Assembly: GCF_050947875.1 (NCBI RefSeq)
Contig: NC_134576.1
Coordinates: forward strand, 53,010,255 to 53,074,254
Origin: Dermacentor variabilis
Taxonomy: Eukaryota; Arthropoda; Arachnida; Ixodida; Ixodidae
Reading direction: 5' to 3'
DNA: 64,000 bases
This document shows, piece after piece, positions 32,031 through 44,829 of this stretch (positions are counted from its first letter, which is position 1; each line of letters begins with the position of its first letter). The notes under the pieces are model-generated. The model did not search any database. It was not told the origin of the DNA and saw only the letters and a program-made list of their open reading frames with translations. Both the position numbers and the translations under genes were made by a program.

Positions 32031-32400
32031 GTTGCTTTTCAAGCCCATTTGCAAGTTTCTTGGGACTGATGTGGGAGTATTTTTTTGCCTGATTCATAAA
32101 CGTTTCTCGGCTGTTTATGAGAGCAATTGTTCAAGCCCATTCTGGATTTTGTTGTAGGTGATGTGGGGTCATTTATTTACACGCTTTATCCAGTTTTCTA
32201 GGTATTTGTGGTAGTTATTTTTCAAGCCGATTCGCCAGTTTCTTGGTACTGAATTTGGAGTATTGTTTTTCCTCGTTGCCGAGTTTTCTCAGCTCTTTCA
32301 GATAGAAATTTTTCAAGCCCGTTCTGTAGTTTTTTGGGGCTCATGTATAAGTATCTTTTTTTTACATCCGTCAGCCACTTACTTTTCCGGGCGTTTACTG
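32031..32400. repeat. Diverged 91-bp tandem repeats flanking the Gypsy element
   Basis: Four units beginning near 32036, 32126, 32218 and 32308. Each has a version of TTTTTCAAGCCC, then AGTTTCTTGGGACTGATG, then a T-rich run. The first unit is the right half of the insertion target: joined across the element, the flanks read like 33425-33470 (GCGGCCATTCCCG, GTTCTTTTTCAAGCCC). Confidence 0.7.
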
Positions 32401-33236
32401 GGTGAACTTTTACTTCAGTTTTAGAGATTATTAAGGAAAGTGTGGGCGTATTTTTATTTCTGCGAGGAGGTATGTTCTACAGCCTGTTACTCTCACAATT
32501 GTTTTTATTAATACTCATTCACAGCAGGGAATTCAGTTTGTACAAAACATTCAATGCAAAATTCGAACAGAGCCAAAGGATTTCAAGAATTTCTAGCATG
32601 AATGAATGTTTGTTTGTTCTGACATGTTTCTCACAGGAAAGTCAGGCATGAGTTAAGCGTTGCAAAACTATGGCCTTAAAGATGATGTGATAAGCATAAT
32701 AAATATTTGTACTGGTACACAGACTGTAGCTAACTGCCCATTAGATCTTTTATGGCAAAATTGAATATATCGCAACACGTTCAATGTACAATCACACTAA
32801 CCTACAGTAAAAACAAGCAAGTAACACACAATACAAAATCTAGCTCTTAAATCAAGTCAATAGTAGATCTGTTCAAACTCGACTCACTAAACATCATGCA
32901 GATCATTCCTTCAAATAGGCAGTTGTCCAGGAAATGAGCGTGCAGTGCTATAAATGCGTCGTTATGAACAAAACCAGGCAACATGAAAATATTGCACTTA
33001 GGGCGGAATGGCATCTACTGCTAACGGCGATTAGTGCCCTAGACGAAATGAAAAGATCACGTGATAAATATAACAAATATCTGTACTATCGCATTATCCC
33101 CGTCAGCTGCCCCCTATATCTCTCACTGCAAAATAAAAGCTATCACAACGCATTCAAGATGTAGTGAAACTAAAGTACAGCGAAAACAAAGAAGTGACAC
33201 AATAGTCAATATATATAAAATATAACACGAAATGGA
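32400..33236. other. Unassigned AT-rich DNA
   Basis: No conserved coding frame, RNA gene or recognised repeat is visible. Confidence 0.4.
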
Positions 33237-33500
33237 AGTCAACCGCCCGTCCCGTACCGCGTTCCCGTTCCTGAGTTTTCTTTTTACTACGTACCTGTAG
33301 AGGTAAAAATTTACACCCATGCTTACTGAGTTTATGTATGTAGAAACAGGATTAATTTTTTAAACTTTGTGAATGTCTTTACGGTTGATAGTAGCAGTAA
33401 TGTTTTTACTTCCTTCACGAAGTTCTTGCGGCCATTCCCGAGAGTTCTTTTTCAAGCCCACCCGCGAGTTTCTCGGGACCGATGCGGAATTATTTTTTAA
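33237..33500 (+). repeat. Second copy of the repeat that hosts the Gypsy and foldback insertions
   Basis: Aligns with 24860-25155 and continues into 32027-32075. Shared strings are AGGTAAAAATTTAC, CCATGCT, TTACTTCCTTCA, GAAGTTCTTGCGGCCATTCC and TTTTTCAAGCCC. It lacks both insertions and so shows both unoccupied sites. Confidence 0.75.
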
Positions 33501-34130
33501 CCTAATTCATCTACCCATTACCTCATTCATTCTTCTTAAGCATCGCAACATGCAAACGAGAAAGCACTAGAGTTGATCATTAGACCTATTGATTGCATAG
33601 TGACCGACCTTCAAACAGCTAGTTGCCCAAAACGGTGGTGCAGACATATCCAGCTTTTCTGGACACGAATCAACCAGCGCCCCAAGCGGGCCCAGCACGA
33701 AGCTAGTGCGTTCTCAATAAAGCGAGCAGGTTTTTCGCGAATAACAAAAGCTGCAGGTCGATAACTGAAAAAGGCCGGTGACAGAAGTGTTCTGGAAGAC
33801 AAACCACACGAGCAAAATGCAGTGATCACGCTAGGGCACGTAAGAATTTTGTTCCCACAGCGGTGAAAGATTTAGCAATGGAAGCCTATGGAAACGATGA
33901 AAACTTGTACTCGATTTTCGAGGCAAGAACGATGCCTGTGATAAAACTAAGGCGTCTATCGTAATACCCAGTGCAGCGTATGTAGTCCGGAGACTCAACT
34001 TTCGATTGATGCCTATCTTGACTCCCTACACATGGCGTAGCACGGTTCGCAAAAGCAATTTTTGACGCACAGACGTGCTAGTGAAAGTGGTATCTATAAA
34101 TAACCAAGCGTATCAGTTGCGGCAACGTCG
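33500..34130. other. Unassigned DNA
   Basis: No supported gene. A short open frame at 33573-33764 has no recognisable motif. Confidence 0.4.
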
Positions 34131-34205
34131 GAAACTGTGGCCGAGTCGTTTAACCACTAGCACCCATCGTCCCCTGTCATGCTGGCAGCGGTTCGATGCC
34201 GTGAT
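34131..34205 (+). other. tRNA-Ser-like relic
   Basis: A-box-like GTGGCCGAGTCGTTTAA and B-box-like GGTTCGATGCC are in the order and spacing of a serine tRNA, but the stems are poor and the 3' half is degenerate. Probably a tRNA pseudogene or SINE head, not a working tRNA. Confidence 0.4.
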
Positions 34206-34209
34206 ACTA

Positions 34210-35048
34210 TATTTTTTAACTACGCCCAGGACTGAGTTCGGCAGTCCGAAACACAAAACTCACGATTTGGTTGCACTTTTGGTTTCTTCAGGAGAGCTCT
34301 TCAAATACTATATTTTCTATTTTTACTTCCTAAAACGTAGGAATGGGTGGCGTATTTGTTAATTCATTGCATTTATGCTCATATTTTATTCCTTCGACAA
34401 CCTAACAACAAGCATGCGCATGTCTTTGTGTTACGTTTAAAAAGTATATACTATTGTGCCTTGCAGAATGGATATACTCAGGAATTCTGGATATTGCAAC
34501 TTGACCATCCGGTGTGTAACTCACATGTATAACTGAATGGGCAAATTTTAAACAATTTTATTATAATAGTGGAGTACCAGCAAGTTTCAAATGTCTGTAC
34601 CAAGAGGGTAGTCTTTTGAACTTATGCATTTATGGCAGTTAGTTGGAACATTGGGGGTGCGTTAAACCAGTGTTTTGCTCGGGGATGGGTGGTTAAGTCA
34701 CACGACAGGAGCAAATGGTTTTGTACCCTATGGGCAGAGGGCACATTGACTTGAAGAAGTGCCAAATTTAAACCGTAAAGCCATTTATTACAGCTGAAGT
34801 TCGAACGGTGATTGCAGAACGAGTGCTATTCAGCCTGTTTGCACGCGCGTGTTTTCGCGAGGCAGCAGGGAAGGAGTGTATATGCGTATACACGCCTTGA
34901 GCGTGCGTGCTTGTGTACTTGCGTGTTTGTGTCTCCGTATTTGAATCTGGGTGCGCACGAGTGCGTGTATGTGCGCGCATGAATACACGCGTTTGTGTGT
35001 GCACGCGTGGACGCGTATAAATGTGAATGCGGGCAAATATGTGTCGTC
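34210..35048. other. Unassigned DNA leading to a microsatellite
   Basis: No gene supported. From about 34840 the sequence becomes GT/GC-rich (GTGCGTGTATGTGCGCGC), a degenerate extension of the adjacent dinucleotide array. Confidence 0.4.
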
Positions 35049-35178
<130 letters not shown>

Positions 35179-35566
35179 CGCGCACACACACTTCCGCGCT
35201 TACGCTACTCTCCGGGTTGAATGGGATGTAGAGTTTATTTTGCTCGTATTTAAATCTACGAGACAAGAACGAATGACTCTGCATTTATAGCACTCTCTCT
35301 TTCTGAAGGCAAACTCAAGGGAAAAAAAAGAGAAAGATGCCTGCGCCGTCAATATCGCCGCCTCAGATTTCGTCAAGATAGCACCGTCACCGTCGGCACT
35401 GCTCCGTGGGCCGCTCCAGCAGCTCACTGTCTTCAAGCCAGCGAAGCGCTAAACCTGCACCATCATTGCGTCATGCGTCGCTTCTACGGCCATGCAAGCT
35501 TCCGGCTGCACACGTTCGCTGGTATATTTAGTTCGTGAACTGCTTGCCTTCGAATAAACAGCGTTA

Positions 35567-35703
35567 AGAAAAAAAAGTTATTGGGTTTTACGTGCCAAAA
35601 CCACTTTCCGATTATGAGGCACGCCGTAGTGGAGGACTTCGCAAATTTCGACCACCTGGGGTTCTTTAACGTGCACCTAAATCTAAGTACACGGGTGTTT
35701 TGA
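35567..35703 (-). mobile_element. Ruka-type SINE, head-less fragment
   Basis: Minus-strand SINE body: GGGTTTTACGTGCCAAAACC, GATTATGAGGCACGCCGTAG, CCACCTGGGGTTCTTTAA and TACACGGGTGTTTT, ending before the tRNA head. It is 5'-truncated. Confidence 0.8.
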
Positions 35704-35704
35704 A

Positions 35705-37130
35705 GAACCCGTTGTTCCATTGTCGTTAATACAGCTACGTCATCTGATCATCTTCATGCTGACGGCGTCCCGCCATTTACATCATAGAGTCGTCCCTCTG
35801 TCATCATCGTACACTTGTAATTCCATTGTTGCGAGGCCAACGTCGTCACGCTGTTATCGCACCGTCACCATCGTTACAGAAATGTCTTAACATTGTTGTC
35901 ATGCCGTCGTCGTCATACCGCTTTTGTCTTCATATGGGCATAATTTCTCCTTCATTCCGTGATAACTGTGCAATCGTCAATCAATCAGCAGTGTGCCACC
36001 ATTATTATGCCATTGTAATTGCGTCGCGGTTATTTAACCTCATCACTACACAAACGCCCCATTTTTCCCATGTCGTCGTACTCGTAATGTCTTCGTTGTT
36101 CTAACGACGTGATTATTTCTTCGTAATCCTATTGTCGTGACTGCATGCACCATCGGCGGGTGGTCTTCGTAGTACTGTCGTGAGGCAACCTTGGAGAAGG
36201 AGGAGAAATAGACGGAAAGACAACGAGGTAACCTTGGCGAGTGATGGTCGTAACAAAGTGGGCCAATCAAGGGTACTGTGTATGTCGCATACAGCCGAAT
36301 CACTTCAAAACTCAAGAGGATCAATACAGATTACTAATAAAGGTATCTTATGCAATACGTGAGTGAGTCAGTGAGCCACTGCGGTGTCTCTACAATGCGG
36401 GAATGCTGATCGAATTAACTTCGACAGTAAGCTTACGGTGGGCTCTTTCGGAATTCTTAGTCTTGGCGACGTTAAAAAGCTCTAGTCAACATTGTTTCTA
36501 GGTTATTACGACCTCGAATTTTTAGAGGTGATCATGCTCAAGCGTGAGACCGACGACCCGACGTTCGATGGACATAGCGCTGTGAGTTTGACAGCGCTGC
36601 GCCTGAGTGGGACTATCAACACGGGGAAGAGCAATAGGGTGGTTGGGAGTGGTGGCGAAGGGAAGACTTCAAGAGTTGCTGGCATCAGCGAGTTGAATCA
36701 ATGAAAATTACGAAAAGTTAGAAAGACAGCGCTAAAGAGATTGGAAACAATTCGACTGGTGCTAGAGTCACTGAAAAAAATTCACTATGCTGTCTTCAGC
36801 TACCCAGGCTACCCTTCATGTAGCAACCACAAGAGAAATCAATGATGAGAGGAGTTTCGGTACAGCTGGCTACATTTTCAAAAGCGCAAGACTTGCCTAG
36901 AGGTAGAGTGGTCTGCAATATGTTGTTGCTAAAAAAATTGGCAGCATGTTACACTCCTCTAATAAGTGAAGGCGAAGGCCTGCTGCACACTTAGTAATGT
37001 GCCGTCTCGCATCGTCGCGTTACTCCTTTCGCAGTCTGCGGCTTTGTGCGCTCGTAAAGCAGGGTAAGAATCGCGCCACCGATATTTCGTTTCGACTTTA
37101 CATTGCATTCTCTAAGCAGGTGATTGAAAC
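35705..37130. other. Unassigned DNA, trinucleotide-biased at 35735-36180
   Basis: The first part is enriched in GTC/ATC trinucleotides (for example GCCGTCGTCGTCATACC). No gene or known repeat is seen through 37130. Confidence 0.4.
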
Positions 37131-37480
37131 TTATGCTGTTCTTTGTTTTGTATGGGGGATTTCAATGAATGTATACACTGTTCGCTTCAATTTACTGATC
37201 ACTTGTAGCCTCAGCCCAGGGGGGGGGGGATGAACCATTGAATTTCTTCCTTGCTTACTGGGATATGAGCCATCGAGAAGGCCACGTGGTTTTTTTTGTA
37301 ACACGTGACCAGACAACGCGTCTATGTACGTTGTATGCATTATTCCAACAAATGCATGCACTTCACGCTTCAGTTTGATGAGTGCTTGTATCTTCGGCAT
37401 TGCAAGAGTGTTGAACCACTGTATATTTTGCTTGCTCGGGGGCAGCGGGGGGAACGTGGGACCCATTGCTGATGATCACA
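37131..37480. repeat. Diverged tandem duplication, about 190 bp unit
   Basis: TGTATGG...CACTGTTCGCTTCAATTT...CACTTGTAGCC at 37150-37215 recurs, diverged, as TGTATGC...CACTTCACGCTTCAGTTT...TGCTTGTATC at 37333-37395. Each is followed by GAACCA and a TTGCTT stretch. Confidence 0.5.
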
Positions 37481-38112
37481 GTTTTTTTACCATTGTAATC
37501 GACGACGCGCTCGTATCTCAAGGCGTCTGATGTGCAGCAGCCACTGATGTGCCGGTCTGCACTTCCTGTGCCTGATCACTTTAATAGAAAAATTTATAGA
37601 AACTTCTTAACCAAAGTATTGAATTACTTAAGCAAAGTGGTAGGTAATAAATTCTGCAAAGTTGATTTACAACTTTTTTGTGCCTTAGGCGCAGAGCAAC
37701 TCACTATCGATTTCCATTATTTTTCTTGAATATGTTTCAGGTGAGTTGAACATTCTGCATTAGGTTATCACAAAATTAGTCCAACTAATTCAATTTAGGC
37801 TTTAAAGTGTCTCTTGTTCTTAGATAAATACTTTAAGCCTACCCGGATGCTGGAATATATCTCAGCAATGGTGAGAGGATGGAAAAAGAAAAGAGAACTC
37901 AGAAAATTTAATGGTCTCAGGGATTTTTAATGCTATTTTCACGCGTTAAGTTGCTCAACCCTTGATTTCGCAGCCTTTATATGTTTCTAGCGCTGGGTCG
38001 GTTTCCTGCGAATATACATGAGCGAACAAGCAAATAATTTTCCAATCTGACGGGGAAAGGAAGCATACGTTGCCTACGTTGTGCATACACACTGTACTGA
38101 AACCTTGTTAGG
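37480..38112. other. Unassigned AT-rich DNA
   Basis: No supported feature before the Gypsy element. Confidence 0.4.
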
Positions 38113-38365
38113 CGGCGTTTCGCTGCCTAACAAATGTTATCGCGCTGCGCGGAACGCGCCTGCATGTATCCGAAGTTTCTGGAAAGTTATCGATGCTTCT
38201 ATTTGCTGTCTGTTGTCGCCGAACCTTACGTTATCTGATTTCATCACTTGACGCGAATGGTGTAGAACTTTGTGGAAGGCACGCGGGTCCCAACGATTAG
38301 TCTGGAACATTCGATGATTGATGCATAAAAGCGGACGCAATTGACCCGTTGATCAGATTTCGACG
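38113..38365 (+). repeat. Truncated 5' LTR of the decayed Gypsy element
   Basis: Aligns with 41634-41875 (CGTTTCGC, CCTAACAAATGTTATCG, TTATCGATGCTTCTATT, CACGCGGGTCCCAACGATTA). It ends abruptly at TTTCGACGAT, where coding sequence follows. The TATA box has decayed to CATAAAA (38324-38330). Confidence 0.85.
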
Positions 38366-41300
38366 ATGGACTTCCTGAACCAACACGGCGCAATCATCGA
38401 CGTGAAGTCGAAGTCAATAACGCTGTCGGAATATAAAGCGATACTGCCGGAGAGCCCTCGTAGTCACCCCGCCTTGAGTGTGCTCGATGACCAAGTGAGC
38501 ATCCCACCTCGCTCCAGCACTGTTATTTCGGTCAGCACCGAAACACCCGCTGGCGTAGAAGGCGTCATCGAAGGCGACCAACGTCTGCTGCTAGAATGTG
38601 AAATTTGCGTCGCAAGAGGCATCGCTCGACTGCATAGAGGGAAAACTGAAGTGTTACTGACAAACTTCAGCCAGGAGTTCAAGCACATCGACAAGGGCAC
38701 GACGATCGCATACATCGAGGAAATTCTGGAAACCAGCAATGCGGTTGTGCTCTCGGATTCTGTCGCATCTACCCCGACGACCGTAGTCCCCGAGCCAGAC
38801 TTCGACATAAATCCGAGTCTCCCCGTGATTAAGCAGCAACAGCTCAGAAGTCTTCTTAGACGATACAAAGACTGCTTTTCGACGTCATCGAGGATTAGAC
38901 AAACACCAGTCGCCAAGCATTGCATAATCACCGAGGAGTGCGCTCGACCACTCTGCCAGAGCCCTTACCAAGTTTCGCCGCGAAAACGTGAAACTATGAG
39001 AGAACAAGTCGACGAAATGCTGCGCGACGACATCATCCAGGCGTCGAAAAGCCTGCGGGCATCCCCTGCTGTCCTGGTGAAGAAAAAGGACGGGAACCTA
39101 CGTTTCTGCGTCGATTATCGTCGTCTGAACAAGTTCACGAAGAAGGACGTATACCCCCTCCCACGGATAGACGACGCATTGGGTCGGCTCTGCAACGCTA
39201 AATACTTCTCGCCGATGGACTTCAAGTCTGTCTATTGGAAAATAGAAGTCGACGAAAGAGATCTTGAAAAGACCGCCTTCATCCCCCCAGACGGCCTCTA
39301 AGAGTTCAAGGTTATGCAATTTGGACTGTGCTCGGCGCCCGCAAAGTTCCAGCGCGTGATGGACACGATTTTAGCAGGATTGAAGTGGCAGACCTGTCTC
39401 GTTTACTTGGATGACGTCATTGTCTTCGTCGGAAATTTCGACGATTACCTTAGGCGGCTTGCAACAGTACTAGAGGCCATCAAGTCATCAGGACTCACTC
39501 TGAAGCCAGAAAAGTGCCGCTTCGCTTAAGATGAGCTTCTGTTCCTAGGCCACGTCATCAGCAAGTCTGGAGTCCGCCCCCACCCGTAGAAGACAGCTGC
39601 CATCGCAAAGTTCCCGCAGCCCATCGACAAGAAGGCAGTGCGTAGATTTCTTGGCATGTGTGCCAAGGCGATTTGTCCAGGACTTTTCACGCATCGCTGA
39701 GGCGCTAACACAGCTAATTAAATGTGACGCCGAGTTCAAGTGGGAAACGCCGCAGGCCGATGCATTTCAAGAAGTGAAACGACGCATGCAATCGCCGCCC
39801 TACTTGCGCACTTCGACGAGCACGCCGATACCAAAATACACACTGACGCCAGTAGCCTAGACCTCGGTGCCGTCCTAGTCCAGAGAAAAGACGGACATGA
39901 ACAAGTGATAGCTTACGCTAGCCGGTCATTGTGAAAATCAGAAGGCAATTATTCTACAACCGAAAAGGAATGCCTCGCCATCGTTTGTGCTACAGCGAAA
40001 TTTCGCCCTTAATTATATGGCAGGCCAATCAAAGTGGTCAGCGACCATCACGCGTTGTGTTGGCTAGCTAACTTAAAGGACCCTTCAGCACAGCTGGCAC
40101 GGTGGAGCCTCAGACTACAAGAATACGAAATCACTGTAACATGCAACGAAAGCATTCAGATGCGAGTTGCCTATCATGCGCCTCCATTGACCCACCGCCG
40201 CAAGATGACGAGGATGACGACGCCTTCCTTGGAATTATAAGCGCGGAAGACTTGGCCGAACAGCAACGAGGAGACCCGGAGCTAAAAGCCCTAGTCGAGT
40301 ATCCGGAAGGGCACACCGACGTTGTCCCTAGGACATTTAAGCGTGGATTGTCTTCGTTCACGCTTCAAAACAACGTACTCGTGAAGAAGAACTTCTCACC
40401 AGTCCGCGCCAACTACCTTCTTGTTGTTCCGTTGGCGCTGCGCCCAGACTGCACGCCCTACATGACGATCAGACCGCTGGGCACCTCGGTTTCTCCCAGA
40501 CGCTATCGAGGATACAAGACAGGTATTACTGGCCGCGTCTGACCGCCGATGTCGCCCGTTACGTCAACACATGCGAGACTGTCAGCGACGAAAGACACCA
40601 CCGACAAGGCCAGCGAGATTACTACAGCCGATCAAGCCTCTTTACCGACCTTTTCAGCAGATCGGGATGGACTTGTGGCCGTTTCCGACATCAATTTCCG
40701 GAAATAAGTGGATCGTCGTGGCGACGGACTATCTCACCCGCTTCGCTGAAACCAAAGCTCTACCGAAAGGCAGTGCAGCCGAAGTGGCGAAATTTTTCGT
40801 CGAGAACATCCTGCTGCGACATGGTGCTCCAGAAGTCCTCATCACCGACAGAGGAACGGCTTTTACAGCAGAGCTCACGCAAACCATTCTGCAATACAGC
40901 TAGAGAAGTCACAGGAGGACAACTGCCTACCATCCGCAGACGAATGTTCTCACGGAGTGCCTGAACAAAACCCTCGCCGACATGCTAGCAATCTACGTTG
41001 ACGGCGAGCACAAGACGTGGGATGCGGTCCTGCCATACGTAACATTCGCTTACAACACGGTGGTGCAAGAAACAACACAGCTCACGTCATTTAAGCTGGT
41101 TTATGGCAGGAACCCGACGACGACGATCGATGCCATGCTGCCGCACGTCATTGACGAGGAAAATCTTGACGTCGCTACATATCTCCAGCGCGCCGAAGAA
41201 GCCCGACAGCTCGCCCGCCTGCGGAGCAAAAACCAGTAGGGGCCCGACAGCCGACACTACAACCTCCGACGACGCTTCGTCGAGTACCATCCCGGCGACC

Positions 41301-41510
41301 GTGTTTGGGTATGGACCCCGATACGCCGACGAGGACCCAGTGAGAAACTACTGCGACGCTATTTCGAACCCTACAAGGTCATCCGACGTATTGGCGCAAT
41401 GGACTATGGGGTCGTCGCAGACGGCATTTCGCATTCAAAGCGGCGCCGCGCACAATCTGAAGTGCCCCACGTGGTGCGCCTTAAAACCTTTTACGGACGC
41501 TGACGAACTT
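38366..41510 (+). pseudogene. Pol remnant (PR end, RT, RNase H, INT), plus-strand Gypsy
   Basis: An open stretch of 311 codons (38366-39301) begins within the C-terminal end of the protease (MDFLNQHGAIID) and runs into RT ([19 protein letters not shown], then FSPMDFKSVYWK). A stop at 39299-39301 interrupts RT. The next piece, 39314-39529, has LCSAPAKFQR and the catalytic YLDDVIVF. RNase H follows with HTDASS and SDHHALCWL. Integrase has GMDLWPFP, LITDRGTAF and a tail with YHPGDRVWVW and LKPF. At least five stops or shifts are visible (39301, 39527, about 39586, 39933, 40015), so no enzyme is made whole. Confidence 0.88.
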
Positions 41511-41602
41511 CCTTATTTTGTTGTTTTCTTTGGTACGAGTGCGTTTCTTTATTACTTTCGTTTGTTTGCAGCATTGAGTCGATGCTTCTTATGAGGGGTT
41601 AA

Positions 41603-42009
41603 TGACACGTGTACTTATCTTTATCGGGCGACCACGTTTCGCCGCCTAACAAATGTTATCGGACGCGCCTGCATGTATCCGAGGTTTCTGGAAAGTTATC
41701 GATGCTTCTATTCGCTGTCTGTTGTCGCCGAACCTTATGTTATCTGTTTTCATCACCTGAACCGAATGGTGTAGAACTTTGTGGAAGGCACGCGGGTCCC
41801 AACGATTAGTCTGGAACATTCGACGACTGCTCTATAAAAGCCGACGCGCTTGACCCGTTGATCAGATTTCGACGATCACCGACCGTGTTCGCCGCTATCC
41901 TTGTGCAATAAGTGTAGCCTGTTTTGTGGGCACAGGTTCGCCCAATAAAAGTTAGTTTTGTCGTTCACAGTTTTGCTACTGTGTTCTTCAACGTCACCAC
42001 CACGTGACA
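41603..42009 (+). repeat. 3' LTR of the plus-strand Gypsy element
   Basis: 407 bp from TGACACGTG to CACGTGACA, which are near inverted copies. It has a TATA box (CTCTATAAAAGCC near 41830) and a poly(A) signal (CCCAATAAAAG near 41942). Confidence 0.85.
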
Positions 42010-43018
42010 ATATTGTACAACAGTAAAGCTGCCTTCCTATTGCACATTGATTTTTTTTCATTTACATCAGCTAAAATTGTATGAATAGAAAGTTATGTTT
42101 TAATCATCGCATTTTTTCTTTATTCCTCACCACCCACTCATCTCTGTAATGAAGGCGAGCACTGGTGGCGTAAATAAAAAATATTATCAAACTGCAAAAA
42201 GTAGCTTTCTATGAGGGGCATCACCTCCGGTGATGCATTATCATCATCATGAGCAGCAGCAGCAGCAGCTAGCTATTCAGTTGTCTCTCTTAGACCCTTA
42301 TTTTGCCTGTGCACGGATGTTTTTCGTCTTCATTATTTAAAAAACAACCTAAGCAACAAGTTCTTGAAACTTGAATCGCATTTGAGGATTATATCCGAAA
42401 ACAAACTGCTTATGTATTTCTAGATTCACGCGCTAAAATATCGAAAAGTGCGACGTTTCATCAATGAAGTCTATGAAATTTGCTGCTAAATTACAAAGCC
42501 ATGCGATATATTTGATGTTTTCATTTCATGCCTATAGCCAGGAAGCGTAAGCGAAGAAACAGTGATGTAATATGATATTTTCAAGCGTCTAAGGTATCCT
42601 ACAAGTGGAAGCCAGTTTAACTTTCGATTGATTCACAATTTCACTTAGTTATGTTCCCAACATATAAACGATGCAGAAATATGTGCATGAACAATAGCAC
42701 CAAATGTTAAAGAACAAAATTCTTATAAATTTTTTGCAAGATTTTACTGTGTTTAAGATATCAACAGCACAATTTGACCCTCGAACAGATAAATTCACAT
42801 CAATCGAATGCATCGAAGTTTGCCTTTTCGTGTATTGTGAAGAACACTCTCAGTCTTCTCTCTTGTAATTTATTATATATGACAGTTGATATGACTGACT
42901 TCTAAAAATGATAGAGCGCAACACAGAAAGAAAGAAACAAGGTGAGCCTGCCAGATGAAAGGACAGATCGTTGTTCAGCGCTCTTTTTTTCATCTGCCGG
43001 ATGATCGCGTTCTTTGTA
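42010..43018. other. Unassigned AT-rich DNA
   Basis: No supported gene. Short ATC and AGC trinucleotide runs occur at 42240-42270. Confidence 0.4.
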
Positions 43019-43235
43019 CATACAGGGTGTTTCAGCGAACGCTTTTAAAAATCTTTAACAGTTGCCTGCGGCAGATATCACGATTCTAGTTCATGGGCTG
43101 GTCTACTCGATGTGGCGGACAATACTTGCACAAAATGAGATGCAAAATCGACTACTTAATAAAAATTCACTAATGAACTTTTAACTAATTAGATTATGGC
43201 CGAAATTACAATTTACAAATTCTAGCCCTGGAATT
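43019..43235 (+). mobile_element. DNA transposon terminus (TACAGGGTGTTTCA type), truncated
   Basis: Begins TACAGGGTGTTTCAGCGAAC and continues with TTGCCTGCGGCAGATATCAC and ATTAGATTATGGCCGAAATT. From memory such ends are widespread in arthropod repeats with TA duplications. The other end is missing, and an RTE LINE abuts it near 43236. Confidence 0.45.
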
Positions 43236-44460
43236 TATATGAAATGTTTACTAAAAAATTCTCCAGTAGAATAAGGGCAACACTGCACTTTAGTCAACCA
43301 AGGGAACATGCTGGCCCTAGGAAGGGATACTCTACAATGGATCACATCCATGTCACCAATCAGCTAATCGAGAAATCTGCAGAGTACAATAAGCCTCTCT
43401 ATACGGCTTTCATAGAATACGAAAAGGCGTTTGACTCGGTAGAGATACCAGCAGTCATACAGGCATTAGGTAATCAAGGAGTACAGAATGCTGACGTAAA
43501 TAACTTGGAAATTATCTACAGAGGTTCTACAGCTACCTTAATACTACACTAGAAAAGCAGGAAGATACATATAAAGAAAGATCAGACAGAGAGACACAAT
43601 CTCTCCAATGCTATTCACTGCGTGATTAGAAGTATTCAAGCTATTAAACTGGGAAGGCGTAGGAGTAAAGATCGTGAGGCGAATATCTCAGCAACCTTCA
43701 CTTTTCACTTCAGCCACAATGAAGACAAGTTACAACAAATGATTGAGGACCTTAACAGGGAGAGTGTAAGAGTGGGGTTGAAGATTAATATGCAGAAGAC
43801 AAAGATAATGATAAATAGCCGGGCAAAGGAACAAGAGTTCAGGATCGCCAGTTGGCCTCTAGAGTCTGTGAAGGAGTACGTTTACCTAGGTCAATTAAGC
43901 ACAGGGAACCCTGATAATCAGAAGGAAATTCACAGAAGAATGAAAATGGGTTGGACCGCATACAGCAGACATTGCCAGTTCCTGACTGGAAGTTTACCAT
44001 TATCATTGAAAAGGAAGTTGTACAATCACTGCATTTTACCAGTACTGACATATAGGGGATAAACTTGGAGACTGACAAAGAAGCTTGAGAACAAGTTAAG
44101 GAACGCGCAAAGAGCGACGGAACGAAGATTGCCAAGCATAACGTTAAGAGACAGACAGAGAGCGGTTTGGATCAGAGAACAAATGGGTATAGACGATATT
44201 CTTATTGACATCAAGAGGAAGAAATGCAGCTGGGCCGATCATGTAATGCGCGGTTTAGATAGCCGTTGGACCATTAGGGTTACAGAATGGGTACCAAGAG
44301 AAAGAAAACGCAATGGAGGATGACAAAAGACTAGGTGGCGCGATGAAATATGGAAATTCGCGGGCGCTTGTTGGAATCGATTGGGGCAGGACAGGAGTAA
44401 TTGGAGATCGCAGGGAGAGGCCTTCGTCCTGCACTGGACATGAAACAGACTGATGATGAT
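43236..44460 (+). mobile_element. RTE-clade LINE, second copy, decayed
   Basis: Plus strand, 5'-truncated within RT. It retains SRIRATL, QPREHAG, EYEKAFDSVE (motif A), KINMQKTKIMINS, YVYLGQ, a stop after LTYRG, ERRLPSITLRDRQRA and WADHVMRG, and ends in CTGATGATGAT, as the minus-strand copy at 1922-3351 does. The FADD catalytic segment is missing or scrambled (43560-43700). At least three disruptions, so nonfunctional. Confidence 0.85.
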
Positions 44461-44829
44461 TTCGTCATTCTAAACTGATCTGTTCTTTCAATTTAGTGTC
44501 GCTTTAACGAGTTGCAGGATGTTCCACTTGACGTGTCCTTGTCCCAGTTTTACTTGCAAAGTCTTGGGGCCCCTTAGAAATAGTGTTTTACTTCCTTCTA
44601 TAGCATGCTACTACAAAGTGAATATTGTATTTTACTCAGCTCTGATTAGTATTCTTATGGTACTTCCTGCATGACAGTCCCACTTTGTGGCGCTGCAGAG
44701 TCTGATTTAAAACAATTGACCCCACATACCCCACTTTCATTTTCATATATATCGCAACTGGAACATTAATTTCAAGTCGTAGACAGTACATCTGTAAAAA
44801 ACAATGAAATGTTTATCAGTAAATAATAT
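44461..44829. other. Unassigned spacer
   Basis: No feature recognised between the RTE LINE and the next Gypsy element. Confidence 0.4.

Larger units (their letters stand above)
38113..42009 (+). mobile_element. Decayed Ty3/Gypsy element, 5' end deleted
   Basis: Plus-strand element with classical order protease, RT, RNase H, integrase. The 3' LTR (41603-42009) is complete. The 5' LTR survives only as 38113-38365, and the deletion also removed the primer site, gag and most of the protease. It carries several stops and frame shifts. A GAGGGG purine tract precedes the 3' LTR (41592-41602). No target duplication can be checked because the left end is eroded. Confidence 0.9.
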
